A DNA stretch of 64,000 nucleotides from Paenibacillus arenilitoris (GTDB lineage Bacteria; Bacillota; Bacilli; Paenibacillales; Paenibacillaceae). Location: positions 372,001-436,000 of the forward strand of contig NZ_JACXIY010000001.1 of the NCBI RefSeq assembly GCF_014705655.1, in the 5' to 3' direction. The notes under the pieces were generated by a model. That model saw only the letters and a list, made by a program, of their open reading frames with translations, did no database searches and had not been told where the DNA came from. The stretch's first letter is position 1, and each line of letters opens with the position of its first letter. The position numbers and the translations under genes are program-made. This document shows, piece by piece, positions 43,301 through 51,327 of this stretch.

Positions 43301-44351
43301 GGCCGACCGGCCGTATTACGCGAAGATCAAGGCGTACTCCGGGGCGAAAAGCGCCGAAGGCATCGTCGCGCTGCACGAGCCTGGCGAATGGACGTACGCG
43401 GCCGTCGATTTGAAGGGCTGGTCCGGACTTTCTTCCATTGACCGGGTGAAGGTGTGGATGAGCTCGCCGACGACGGATAATTGGAGCGGCTCGTTCTTGA
43501 TCGACGAAGTATCGTTCTCGAGGGGCGGAGCGACGCAAGGCGGCGTCGTCAATCTCGACGTCGCGCCGAGGCTGACCGCCGATCCGCTGCAGTCCGGATC
43601 GCAAATCGAGGTGACGGTGACCAACTACGACGAGAAAGACTTGACGGGGGTCATCAAGGTGTCTTCGGAAGCGTTGACGCTGACTTCGAAGGAGCTGCGC
43701 GTGAACCTGATCAAGACGGGCCAGTCCCGAACGTTCCTGCTGACCGTCGGCGAATATGTCCCGCCCGCGGGCGGCGGCGGCGTCGAGCTGACGTTCGATT
43801 ACCGCAACACCGTCATCCGGAAGACGATCGCCTCGGTGAAAGACAACGGCGAGCAGAACGTTCCGGAGGGTGAGAAGCTGCTGTACAATTTCGAGAACAA
43901 TCTGCTCGGCTGGAGCGGGGCAGCCAACATCGAGACGCTGCGCACGGTAGAGACGTTCCCGAACGGCCCGGCGAAGCCGGCGCTCGGCAGCTACGCGCTC
44001 AACGCCAGATCGGCCATTGCGGAGGCGACCGCCTGGAAATCGGTGAAGACTTCGCCGTCGACGCCGCTTGATCTGTCGGATGCGAAGACGTTCTTCTACC
44101 ATATTAACTCGTACGGCGGCGTGCCGAACGCCACGTACGAAACGCGCCTTATTCTGACGGGAAGCGACGGAACGTCGAGAACGGTAACGGCCGCGATGAG
44201 CCCGGACAGGTGGAACCGGATCGAAGCGGATATCGCGGATTGGCAGGGCCGAAGCTCGGTCGCGTCGATCGAAATCGGCTTCCGCGCGGTCGGCAACAGC
44301 CTCGCGTGGAATCCGGAGATTCAATACGATTATATCGGGTACGAGAAATAG
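40350..44351 (+). CDS. Giant secreted DUF5722 clan-A-like glycosidase with repeated sugar-binding modules
   Basis: The protein has 1333 residues with a signal peptide (1-29). The DUF5722 domain (about 480-885) looks like a clan GH-A barrel: Glu632 in VGNEVGQ fits the acid/base and Glu776 in LSEQGFHS the nucleophile. A related beta-sandwich module appears three times, near 50-210, 905-1060 and 1170-1333, each with a DFN/NFE start and a LDLSD or similar block. NEW3-like and Ig-like segments lie between. It probably depolymerises a polysaccharide outside the cell for system 3. The substrate is unknown. TTG start after GAAGGAGG. A terminator follows. Confidence 0.8.
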   Translation: MKTIRFKWTAALTAAVLVCQLLLAAAAAAGPYDPGLSPSPDAASGTAVYPARIINDFNSAADVATWSNGENTKSVSYVTSLLNGPNSVYEGAGALEQQPENVKVHAWRTIYRDFAEPLDLSDYRYLAFAANSWGWQPVDYMLRVRLHGADGVKESLARIHPDSWSTVFLDLSQWAGRSGVTKMEIAFMQNFDLEGVAPGAPGYDYWDGRFQIDLIAATNVLDLRFSKDGDAEGFSAASGSVEAGGGKLRWQVAGTGDALTSGAFALPIGERNAVSVTMSNGTPASRLKLQWTTAEDPEWDEEKSKTFEIEPNAGMSVVDMNLSDKASWGGTLRQFRIEPALNEGESGLIEVDEAEFKILPQLPPEYVGSMASPLVDGAGSAGVSGTVGASAAEAHAGGVLKLYELPTYADPQGDDSEWKAIGTLPVQESFAFSFGLGDGERSRLYSKFAVALESGGERLWVDAPRYIVNADALAANRYPFPEAKSKKGLQVQYTDDAEELGISHAALNVAYDQMLYLTNSDPAGTIPYEFEGRTYYFKKNTVESLDRQIKSLSDNDMIVSLILIMYRNLDPSTPNSVLIHPDSEPGGTVYAVNTKTAEGVGYYGAITNFIAERYTRSDEAYGRAVNFIVGNEVGQNKVWNNMGPKLIHEYVEDYARTLRLTDTIVRSNYEHGRVYISLDHFWDENLPSDSLWKYDNKNIVDLLTAHLKAGGDIPWNMAFHPYPENLFDPKFWEDETAEFDFHTKRITFKNLSVLVDYLRQPDMLVDGEMRRIILSEQGFHSLDNSPASQQIQAAAYAYAYYIVKFLDGVDSFILHRHVDHAFEGGLNLGLWSNLPGETATPDKKKAAYGVFRDIDTAKSLEATAFAKEIIGIDSWEEAIPGFDPAKLADRKAPAPVPVSLPKKAIGVIPVSNFEGGTDGWTLADNSSGVALHKQEAYGGEGSLQVGFSALAKMWRGADLKLAEPVDARRTPILNLALKVKGDFAADRPYYAKIKAYSGAKSAEGIVALHEPGEWTYAAVDLKGWSGLSSIDRVKVWMSSPTTDNWSGSFLIDEVSFSRGGATQGGVVNLDVAPRLTADPLQSGSQIEVTVTNYDEKDLTGVIKVSSEALTLTSKELRVNLIKTGQSRTFLLTVGEYVPPAGGGGVELTFDYRNTVIRKTIASVKDNGEQNVPEGEKLLYNFENNLLGWSGAANIETLRTVETFPNGPAKPALGSYALNARSAIAEATAWKSVKTSPSTPLDLSDAKTFFYHINSYGGVPNATYETRLILTGSDGTSRTVTAAMSPDRWNRIEADIADWQGRSSVASIEIGFRAVGNSLAWNPEIQYDYIGYEK

Positions 44352-44363
44352 GATATGCCGAAT

Positions 44364-44400
44364 AAAAACAGTCGATCCGGAGCGGGTCGACTGTTTTTTT
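44364..44400 (+). terminator. Rho-independent terminator
   Basis: AAAAACAGTCGA pairs with TCGACTGTTTTT across a CCGG/CGGG inner stem, followed by T residues. It ends the system 3 operon. Confidence 0.9.
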
Positions 44401-44506
44401 AGTCGTTTCGTCCCCCCTGCATCGTCGATTGCCCTATCACGCCCGAGCGGGCGCATTATTTAGAATAAACATAAAGTTGGAGCAAAGAATCGAAAGGAGA
44501 TGCAGC

Positions 44507-45397
44507 ATGCATAAAAACCGGCTCGGGGCGTATCTGTTCAGCTTCCCAAGCTTCTTTCTAACCGCGGCGCTCGGCATCTATCCCATTGTATGGGCGCTTC
44601 GCTATATGTTCTACGATTATCAGGGTTACGGCGAGCCGCGCTTGATCGGGTTCGGCAATTTCGCGAGGTTGGCGCGCGATGCCGAGTTCTGGCAATCGGT
44701 TGCGAACACGTTCGTATACGCTGGCGGCAAGCTTGTCATCACGCTGCCGTTATCCCTGATTCTGGCCGTCATCCTGAACCGCAAGCTTAAGGGGAGGCAT
44801 CTGTTCCGGGCCGTCGTGTTTCTTCCGACCATCTTCAGCGCTTCGGTCATGTCGATCGTGTTTTATCTCATCTTCAATTCCTATAACGGCATTCTTAACC
44901 AATATTTGTTGGAGCTGCAGCTCGTATCGGTCCCGGTCGATTGGCTCGGCGCTTCCAAAGCGATGCTGACGATCGTGATCATCGCGGTATGGGGAGCGGT
45001 GGGCAACTACATGCTGCTCTTCATTGCGGGTCTGCAGAGCATCCCGGAGGAAGTCTACGAAGCGGCATCGCTCGACGGCGTGAATCCGGCGCAGCGGCTC
45101 TGGTACATTACGATCCCGATGCTGGGGCCGGTGCTGCAGATGATCGTGATGCTGGCCATCACGACGTCGCTCAAAGGCTACGAAAGCATTATGGTATTAA
45201 CGGAGGGAGGCCCCTTCGGCAAGACGGAGGTCATGTACCTGTATTTGTACAAGCTGTTTTTCCCGCTGACCACGACGGGAACTTCCGTGCAGAACATCGG
45301 TTACGGAAGCGCGGTCGGCTTTACGACGGCGGTCATTGTCGGACTTGTGACCTGGCTGTACTTCTGGATGTCGCGAAAGCTTAACAATCTGTATTAA
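44507..45397 (+). CDS. Sugar ABC permease, UgpA/MalF type (system 4)
   Basis: The protein has 296 residues and six membrane helices (LGAYLFSFPSFFLTAALGIYPIVWAL is the first). The EAA loop is VYEAASLDGVNPAQRLWYITIPMLGPV. The ATG at 44507 follows AAAGGAGA; an upstream in-frame ATG at 44429 has no ribosome binding site. It is first gene of an operon that runs through to the cupin at 53286. The binding protein is placed fifth, after the two-component genes. Confidence 0.92.
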   Translation: MHKNRLGAYLFSFPSFFLTAALGIYPIVWALRYMFYDYQGYGEPRLIGFGNFARLARDAEFWQSVANTFVYAGGKLVITLPLSLILAVILNRKLKGRHLFRAVVFLPTIFSASVMSIVFYLIFNSYNGILNQYLLELQLVSVPVDWLGASKAMLTIVIIAVWGAVGNYMLLFIAGLQSIPEEVYEAASLDGVNPAQRLWYITIPMLGPVLQMIVMLAITTSLKGYESIMVLTEGGPFGKTEVMYLYLYKLFFPLTTTGTSVQNIGYGSAVGFTTAVIVGLVTWLYFWMSRKLNNLY

Positions 45398-45412
45398 GGA
45401 GAAGTGATGGTG

Positions 45413-46249
45413 ATGAATTTATCCCGATTGTTCGCCCGGTTGCCGGCATGGCTGCTGCTGCTCGCGGTTTCCGCGCTGATGCTGTTTCCGATCGTCGTCG
45501 CGTTCCTCGGCTCGTTTAAGTCGAATCTGGAGCTGACGACGGGAGCGACGTTCTTTCCGGAGTCCTGGCAATTCCGCAACTATGTCCAAGCATGGACGCA
45601 GGCCGATTTTGCCAGTTTTACGTTCAACAGCGTGTTCGTGGCGGTCTTCGTGACCGTCGGCACGCTGCTCGTATCCGCCATGGCCGCTTACGCGGTCGAC
45701 CGCGTCCCGTTCAAGGGCAAGAAGCTGTTCATCTTCATGCAATCGTTCACGCTGTTCATCTCCATCGGCGCGGTCGTGCTGCGGCCTCAATTTGATCTGA
45801 TGGTGAACATCGGTTTGCAGAAGTCGCTTTGGGGTGTCATAATCATTCTCATTAGCGCCCATGCGACGGCCTTTTTTATGGTCATCGGATTTTTCCGCGG
45901 CATTCCCAAGGATCTGGACGAAGCGGCGTTGATCGACGGCTGCAACTTTTACTCCATCTTCTGGCGGATCATCTTGCCGCTGCTGCGGCCGGCGCTGGCC
46001 GTCGTGGCGTTGTTCACCTTCCGCGGAGCTTGGAACGAATATATCCTGCCGCTGGTGTTCTCGATGTCGCGGCCCGACATGCAGACGCTGCCCGTCGGTC
46101 TCGCGAGCCTCAGGTACGGAGCGGGCGCCGCGGTTGAGAACCAGTTAATGCTGGCCGGCGCGTGTATCTCGATTCTGCCTCTGCTGATCGTGTACCTGTT
46201 CGCCAACCGTTCCTTCATGCAGGTTACGGTGGGGTCGGTCAAGGGCTAA
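45413..46249 (+). CDS. Sugar ABC permease, MalG/UgpE type (system 4)
   Basis: The protein has 278 residues with six membrane helices, EAA loop LDEAALIDGCNFYSIFWRIILPLLRPA and C-terminus FANRSFMQVTVGSVKG. The start region reads GTG ATG GTG ATG; the last ATG (45413) is best spaced from AAGGAGAAG, so it was taken. It pairs with the preceding permease. Confidence 0.92.
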   Translation: MNLSRLFARLPAWLLLLAVSALMLFPIVVAFLGSFKSNLELTTGATFFPESWQFRNYVQAWTQADFASFTFNSVFVAVFVTVGTLLVSAMAAYAVDRVPFKGKKLFIFMQSFTLFISIGAVVLRPQFDLMVNIGLQKSLWGVIIILISAHATAFFMVIGFFRGIPKDLDEAALIDGCNFYSIFWRIILPLLRPALAVVALFTFRGAWNEYILPLVFSMSRPDMQTLPVGLASLRYGAGAAVENQLMLAGACISILPLLIVYLFANRSFMQVTVGSVKG

Positions 46250-46277
46250 ACTTTTCATTAGCGAGGCGATGTGCAGC

Positions 46278-48035
46278 ATGAACCGGATTTTCAGAAAAAT
46301 GTCGCTCAAACGACGGCTGTGGGTATCGTTCGTGCTGCTCACCGTCGTATGCATATCGGCCACGGGAACTTATGTTTCCGTGTTTTTTTCGCAGTCGATG
46401 AAATCGCAGGCGGCCAAGACGAGCCAGGATACGCTGAACAAGACGGCGCAAGTGTTCGACGAGCGGCTGCGCAATATCGTCGTTTCCATCTCCACGCTTA
46501 TGATGGGCGAGCCGTTCCAGCATGCGATGAGGGATGTTCAGGCTAGGAACGCGGAAGATTATTACAATCGTCTGTCCCAGCTGCAGACGCCCTTCGCTCA
46601 ACTGATGCTGGGCGAGCAGTCCGTCGAATCGGTGCTTATCCATACGCCGATCGGCGAGTTTTATCCGACGGAGAACAGGCGAAGCACCGGGACGCCGTTC
46701 GCCGATACCGCCATTGCGAGGGTGATCGCCGATACGCGGGAGCCTTGGAACACGCTGTGGGTGCGCGGGCATAAGGATGAGCTGTTTGCCAGGGGGAAGC
46801 CCGTCGTTTCGCTCGTCATCAAACCGTTGTTCGATTTGCAGCTGCCCGGCGTCTACGTCGTCGTCAACATTCGCGAGGATCATCTGCTTGAGCTGATCCG
46901 GGCCCACCTGCAAGAAGGAAGCCTGCGGCAGCTCATGATCGATCGCGGCGGCCGCGGCGTATTCTCGTCCATCCCTAATCGGACGGATACGGACAGCCGT
47001 CTTGACGACGACATCGGAGATTCTGAGCGCGGTCACTTCGAATATGCCGACGACCTGGGGGAGTCGTACTTGGTCAATTACGCCGGGCTTGGCATGAACC
47101 CCGATTGGGTGCTCATCGGCTACCAGTCGAAGAAGCAGCTGCTCGCTCCCGTTGCGCAAATGCGCTGGACGATCCTGACGATCATGGGCGCATGCATTCT
47201 GCTTGCCCTGATCTTGTCCAGCATGCTGTCGGAGCTGCTGCTGAAGCCGCTATTCAAACTGCGCAACCTGATGCTCAAGGTGGAACGGAATCGGCTGGAC
47301 GTTCGTTTCGAGAGCCCGTTCGAAGACGAAATCAGCCAGGTGGGGCACAAGTTCAACCGAATGATGGAGCAGATCGGGGAGCTGATCGAGGAGGTCAAAA
47401 CCTCGGAGCAAGAGAAAAGGCATTCGGAGATCAAGGCGCTTCAGGCGCAGATCGATCCCCATTTCCTGTACAATACGTTAAATACGATTTATTGGAAGAG
47501 TGAAATGGATGAGCGGCAAACCGTCAGCGAGATGATCGTGGCGCTGTCGCTGCTGTTCCGGCTCGGCCTGAACAACGGCAAGGAAATTACGACGCTCCGT
47601 CAGGAGCTTGACCATGTGGAGCAGTACCTGAAGCTGCAGACCAGGTGTTATCCGGATTTGTTCCGGTACGAGATCCGCTGCGACGACGAGTCGCTGCTGG
47701 ACGTTCCGGTATTGAAAATCGTACTGCAGCCGCTGGCCGAAAATTCGATTCTTCATGGCTTTCAGGAGCTGGACAGACCCGGCCGCATCGTCATCGAAGT
47801 CGCGGCGGAAGGCGGAATGCTGATGCTGAACGTCATCGACAACGGAAACGGAATGGACGCCGAGCGCCTGGAGCGGCTGCTGAGCGGCGCGGATGCCGGC
47901 CATTCGTCCAGTTATGCGCTGTCCAACGTTCGCGCGAGACTCGCGTTGTATTACGGTCATCGGGGGGCCATGAAGCTGGAGAGCGTTCCGGGTGTAAGAA
48001 CATCCGTCAAATTAATGATTCCTTGCGAGAGGTGA
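46278..48035 (+). CDS. YesM-type sensor histidine kinase (system 4)
   Basis: The protein has 585 residues. A membrane helix near 12-35 and another near 295-315 flank an extracellular sensor domain; a HAMP region follows, then the kinase core with IDPHFLYNTLNTIYW as the phospho-acceptor segment, AENSILHGF and VIDNGNGMD for ATP binding. The last glycine motif reads SSYALSNVRARL, where most relatives have Gly-Gly/Ile-Gly-Leu, a mild departure that may lower nucleotide binding. The ATG at 46278 fits GCGAGGCG; the ATG nine bases earlier is too close. It is coupled to the next gene. Confidence 0.92.
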   Translation: MNRIFRKMSLKRRLWVSFVLLTVVCISATGTYVSVFFSQSMKSQAAKTSQDTLNKTAQVFDERLRNIVVSISTLMMGEPFQHAMRDVQARNAEDYYNRLSQLQTPFAQLMLGEQSVESVLIHTPIGEFYPTENRRSTGTPFADTAIARVIADTREPWNTLWVRGHKDELFARGKPVVSLVIKPLFDLQLPGVYVVVNIREDHLLELIRAHLQEGSLRQLMIDRGGRGVFSSIPNRTDTDSRLDDDIGDSERGHFEYADDLGESYLVNYAGLGMNPDWVLIGYQSKKQLLAPVAQMRWTILTIMGACILLALILSSMLSELLLKPLFKLRNLMLKVERNRLDVRFESPFEDEISQVGHKFNRMMEQIGELIEEVKTSEQEKRHSEIKALQAQIDPHFLYNTLNTIYWKSEMDERQTVSEMIVALSLLFRLGLNNGKEITTLRQELDHVEQYLKLQTRCYPDLFRYEIRCDDESLLDVPVLKIVLQPLAENSILHGFQELDRPGRIVIEVAAEGGMLMLNVIDNGNGMDAERLERLLSGADAGHSSSYALSNVRARLALYYGHRGAMKLESVPGVRTSVKLMIPCER

Positions 48036-48042
48036 AAGGCGA

Positions 48043-49665
48043 ATGAGCGAGATTACGATGTGCGTCATCGATGATGTCATCACGGTGATCGACGGCATTC
48101 TGAGGAAAATCGACTGGGCGAAGCACGGCATCGCGATCGCGGGAACGGCCGTGAACGGCAGGGAAGGTTTGCGCCTGATCCGCGAGAAGCGGCCCGACAT
48201 TGTGCTGACCGATATCCGTATGCCGTTCGGCAGCGGCATCGACATGGTGCGCGAGCTGCGGAATAGAGGAGAGTCCCCGGGCAAGGTCATTTTTTTCAGC
48301 GGCTACTCGGACTTCGCTTACGCGCAGGAATCGGTGCGGCTGGGCGCGTTCGATTACGTGCTCAAGCCGTTCACGGTGGAGCAGATCGAGGACGTCGTGC
48401 TGCGCGCCAAAGTCCGGATCGAAGCGGAACGGGCAGAGCAGCTGGACCGGCTGGCGCTCGAGCGGAAGCTGCGGGAAAGCTTGCCGTACTTGCGCCAGGA
48501 ATATTTCCGGCTGCTGATCCGTCACGAGGAGCTGCCGGAGCGGGCGGCGGACAAATGGGAGTTTCTCGGCATCGACATGGAGCCGCGCGGCTTTGTCGCG
48601 ATCGCGGCGCAGATCGACGGATGGAAGGAAGGGAGCCCGCCGATGCCGGTGAGCGAGGTGGAACTGAGCCGCTTCGCCGTGCAGAACATCATGGAGGAGA
48701 CGATCGATAGGCAGGCGAAGGGCATCGTGTTCCGCGAGCATCTGGAGCAGTTCGTCATTCTGATCAATGCTGTCGAGCATAGTGACGCGCTTGCGCTGGC
48801 GGAAGCCTGCAGAGACAATGTGAGCCGCTTCGCCAAGCGGGATATTTCGATAGGGGTCGGCGGTTTGGCGGAAGCCATCGGGGATATCGCCATGTCCTAC
48901 GGGCAAGCCAGGACCGCATTAAGCTACCAGTTTTATTTCGGCGGCGGCAGCGTCATCTCGTACCGCGACATCGAGCGGCAGGTCGGCATGACGCCCCATT
49001 ATTCCCCGGATAAGGAAACGGAGCTGCTGTATTGTCTAAGGTCGGGCAACCGGGAAGGCGTGGAGCGTCTTTTGGACGGCATCTTCGACGAATGCCTCAA
49101 GTATCCGGCTCCTCCCGATCCCGAAATAATGGCGAATCTGTTCTACGGGCTTGCATTCGCCATGTACCGCGTGATCGCCGAGAAAGCCGGACCCGAGCAG
49201 CGGCAATGGCTGGACGAGCGGCTCGCCGCCATGAAGAGAGGACGGTACTCGTCCACGGGCGAGCTGATCGGGGACGTGAAGGAGCTGGGCCTGACCGGCT
49301 GCGAGTGGCTGCTGAAGCGTCAAAAAAGCGATGCCGGCCAACTGATTCACCAGGCGATCAATTACGCGAGCGGCCGGCTGGGCTCCGACTTGACGGTGCA
49401 GGAATGCGCGGCCGCCGTCCATTTGAGTCCCAGCTACTTCTCGAATCTGTTCAAAAAAGAGATCGGGATGACGTTCATGCAATACGTGACGAACGCCCGC
49501 ATGGAAGCGGCCAAGAAGCTGCTGCTGGAGGGCATGCAGGTGCAGGACATTACATTCGAGCTCGGCTACCGGGACCGTCCGTATTTCAGCGAGCTGTTCA
49601 AGAAACATACCGGCATGACGCCGACGGAATTTCGAAGCAAGTACGTCGGCGGGGCGGCGGATTGA
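48043..49665 (+). CDS. YesN-type response regulator with AraC output (system 4)
   Basis: The protein has 540 residues. The receiver covers 1-125 with Asp10-Asp11 and phospho-acceptor Asp57 in LTDIRMP, then LKPFT. A long YesN-type linker is followed by two AraC helix-turn-helix units in the last 105 residues (VQECAAAVHLSPSYFSNLFKKEIG and VQDITFELGYRDRPYFSELFKKHTG). It should activate the lyase operon on phosphorylation by the preceding kinase. GAGGTGAAAGG precedes the ATG. Confidence 0.93.
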   Translation: MSEITMCVIDDVITVIDGILRKIDWAKHGIAIAGTAVNGREGLRLIREKRPDIVLTDIRMPFGSGIDMVRELRNRGESPGKVIFFSGYSDFAYAQESVRLGAFDYVLKPFTVEQIEDVVLRAKVRIEAERAEQLDRLALERKLRESLPYLRQEYFRLLIRHEELPERAADKWEFLGIDMEPRGFVAIAAQIDGWKEGSPPMPVSEVELSRFAVQNIMEETIDRQAKGIVFREHLEQFVILINAVEHSDALALAEACRDNVSRFAKRDISIGVGGLAEAIGDIAMSYGQARTALSYQFYFGGGSVISYRDIERQVGMTPHYSPDKETELLYCLRSGNREGVERLLDGIFDECLKYPAPPDPEIMANLFYGLAFAMYRVIAEKAGPEQRQWLDERLAAMKRGRYSSTGELIGDVKELGLTGCEWLLKRQKSDAGQLIHQAINYASGRLGSDLTVQECAAAVHLSPSYFSNLFKKEIGMTFMQYVTNARMEAAKKLLLEGMQVQDITFELGYRDRPYFSELFKKHTGMTPTEFRSKYVGGAAD

Positions 49666-49710
49666 TTATCAGAGTCATTTTCCCCTACATGGATCGTGTT
49701 TTTGACCTTC

Positions 49711-49738
49711 TTGGACGGAGCCGTGCCGGTGTTACAAT
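49711..49738 (+). promoter_or_regulatory. Internal promoter before the system 4 binding protein
   Basis: TTGGAC (49711-49716) and TACAAT (49733-49738) are 16 bases apart, 71 bases before the binding protein gene. It would allow this gene to be expressed above the rest of the operon. Confidence 0.6.
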
Positions 49739-49809
49739 CGAGACAAGCAAGCGGCGCCGCGCCACGCGCTTAAGGCGGAATGCTTGCCAACAAAGGGGAG
49801 GCACGACAA

Positions 49810-51231
49810 ATGAAGAGAACATTCGGCAATAAGTATGCGTTTACGCTATGCGGGCTGCTTATCCTCGCGCTGCTGATGGCGGCTTGCTCATCGGCGAACG
49901 GCGGCGAATCGGAGGCGAATGCCGGCAACGGAGATGAACAAAGCGGGGCGACGCAGGACAAGCTCAAAATTTCCTATTGGACGATGGACCGACACGACAT
50001 GGATTATATGCAGCAGAAGGTTGACGAATACAACGCAACCAATACGGACAACATCGAAGTGGAAATGAAGGTTATGGCGGATAACTACAACCAGGCGGTA
50101 GACGTGGCGTTCGCGAGCAACCAGGCTCCGGACGTGCTGAAGGTCAACGACTTCCAGACCTACGTGAACAAGGGGTATCTGGCGTCGCTGGACGAGCTGC
50201 TGGATGCCGAGTTCCTGGCGCAATTCGACGGCCTGTTGGCAGAGAATGTATACAAGCTGAATGGCAAGGTATATACGCTGCCGAACACCGGCCAGTACTG
50301 GCGACTGCTGTACAACGTCGATCTGATGGAACAAGCGGGGTTTTCCGAACCGCCCAAGACGCTGGACGAGATGGTTGACGCGGCAAAGAAGATAACGGAA
50401 ATCGGAAAGTCGGAGGGCATCTACGGCTTCGCGAGCAACTTCAAGAACGGCTCCGGCTTCACCCGTCCGGCATACGCGTCGGGGTCGCTTGATTCCGAGA
50501 CGAGCCACGAGGGCTACAATTATCAAACCGGCGAATTCGATTTCGGCATGTATCGCGACGTCGTCGAAGCGCTTCGCCGAATCAAGACGGACGGCAGCAT
50601 GATCCCGGGTGCCGAGTCGCTGGACATCGATCCGCTGCGGGCGCAGTTCGCGCAGGGCAAGATCGGCATGTATATCAACCATTCGAGCGAACCGGCGGTA
50701 TACACGTCCCAATTCCCTACCGACATCCGTTGGGCTTCGGCGCTCGTGCCGACCTCGGACGGCGTGATCGACGGCGCGAGCTGGGTGAACGCCGGCGGTT
50801 ATCTGGGCATTAGCGCCAACTCCGCGAATAAGGAGGCCGCCGCGAAGTTTATCAAGTATGTCTACAGCCAGGAGCTTCGCAACGATTACCAGGAGAAGGG
50901 GCTTGGCCTCTCCGTGCTGCCGTTCGTCAACGAATCGGCCGGCAAGCCGGAATTGGCCGGCATCGACGGCTTCCTGCCGACCCAATACGACGGTATCTAC
51001 CCGGCTACTCCGATCTCGATTACCGAGACGAAGCTGGAGGGCAAGAAGGCGGCGGACGTATTTATTCAATACATTTTGACCGGAAGCCCGGATCTGGACG
51101 CCGCCATAGGCGATCTGAACGACCAGTACGCCAAGGCGCTGGCGGCCGCGCGCGCGGAAGGACTGACGAATATCGAAGCGGATCCTTCTTTCAATGCGGG
51201 CAATCTTCAAGGCTCCCTTGCAGCGAAATAA
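49810..51231 (+). CDS. Sugar ABC transporter solute-binding lipoprotein (system 4)
   Basis: The protein has 473 residues with lipobox Met-Ala-Ala-Cys (Cys26) and a Gly/Glu/Asn linker, then a UgpB/MalE-type fold (ISYWTMDRHDMDYMQQKVDEYNA, VAFASNQAPDVLKV, FAQGKIGMYINHSSEP). GGGGAGG at 49794 supports ATG 49810. It is followed by a strong stem-loop and a heparinase-like lyase gene, so the ligand is probably an acidic or unsaturated oligosaccharide. Confidence 0.9.
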   Translation: MKRTFGNKYAFTLCGLLILALLMAACSSANGGESEANAGNGDEQSGATQDKLKISYWTMDRHDMDYMQQKVDEYNATNTDNIEVEMKVMADNYNQAVDVAFASNQAPDVLKVNDFQTYVNKGYLASLDELLDAEFLAQFDGLLAENVYKLNGKVYTLPNTGQYWRLLYNVDLMEQAGFSEPPKTLDEMVDAAKKITEIGKSEGIYGFASNFKNGSGFTRPAYASGSLDSETSHEGYNYQTGEFDFGMYRDVVEALRRIKTDGSMIPGAESLDIDPLRAQFAQGKIGMYINHSSEPAVYTSQFPTDIRWASALVPTSDGVIDGASWVNAGGYLGISANSANKEAAAKFIKYVYSQELRNDYQEKGLGLSVLPFVNESAGKPELAGIDGFLPTQYDGIYPATPISITETKLEGKKAADVFIQYILTGSPDLDAAIGDLNDQYAKALAAARAEGLTNIEADPSFNAGNLQGSLAAK

Positions 51232-51244
51232 TCGCTCACAAGTC

Positions 51245-51275
51245 GAAGGAAGGCCGCCGGGGGCGGCCTTCCTTC
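51245..51275. other. Perfect 14-bp stem-loop without T-tract
   Basis: GAAGGAAGGCCGCC and its exact inverse are separated by three G residues. There is no T run, so it is a poor terminator. In this position, directly after a binding protein gene, such a hairpin usually protects the upstream mRNA from 3' exonucleases and lowers expression of the genes after it. Confidence 0.75.
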
Positions 51276-51327
51276 GCATTCGAGAGCTGACGGACTCGCG
51301 AATCAACAGGAAAGGGGAGAGGAAAGC

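Noticed and set aside
42600..44456. Long minus-strand open frame of about 600 codons
   Set aside because: Antisense to the DUF5722 gene, with shadow-type composition and no ribosome binding site.
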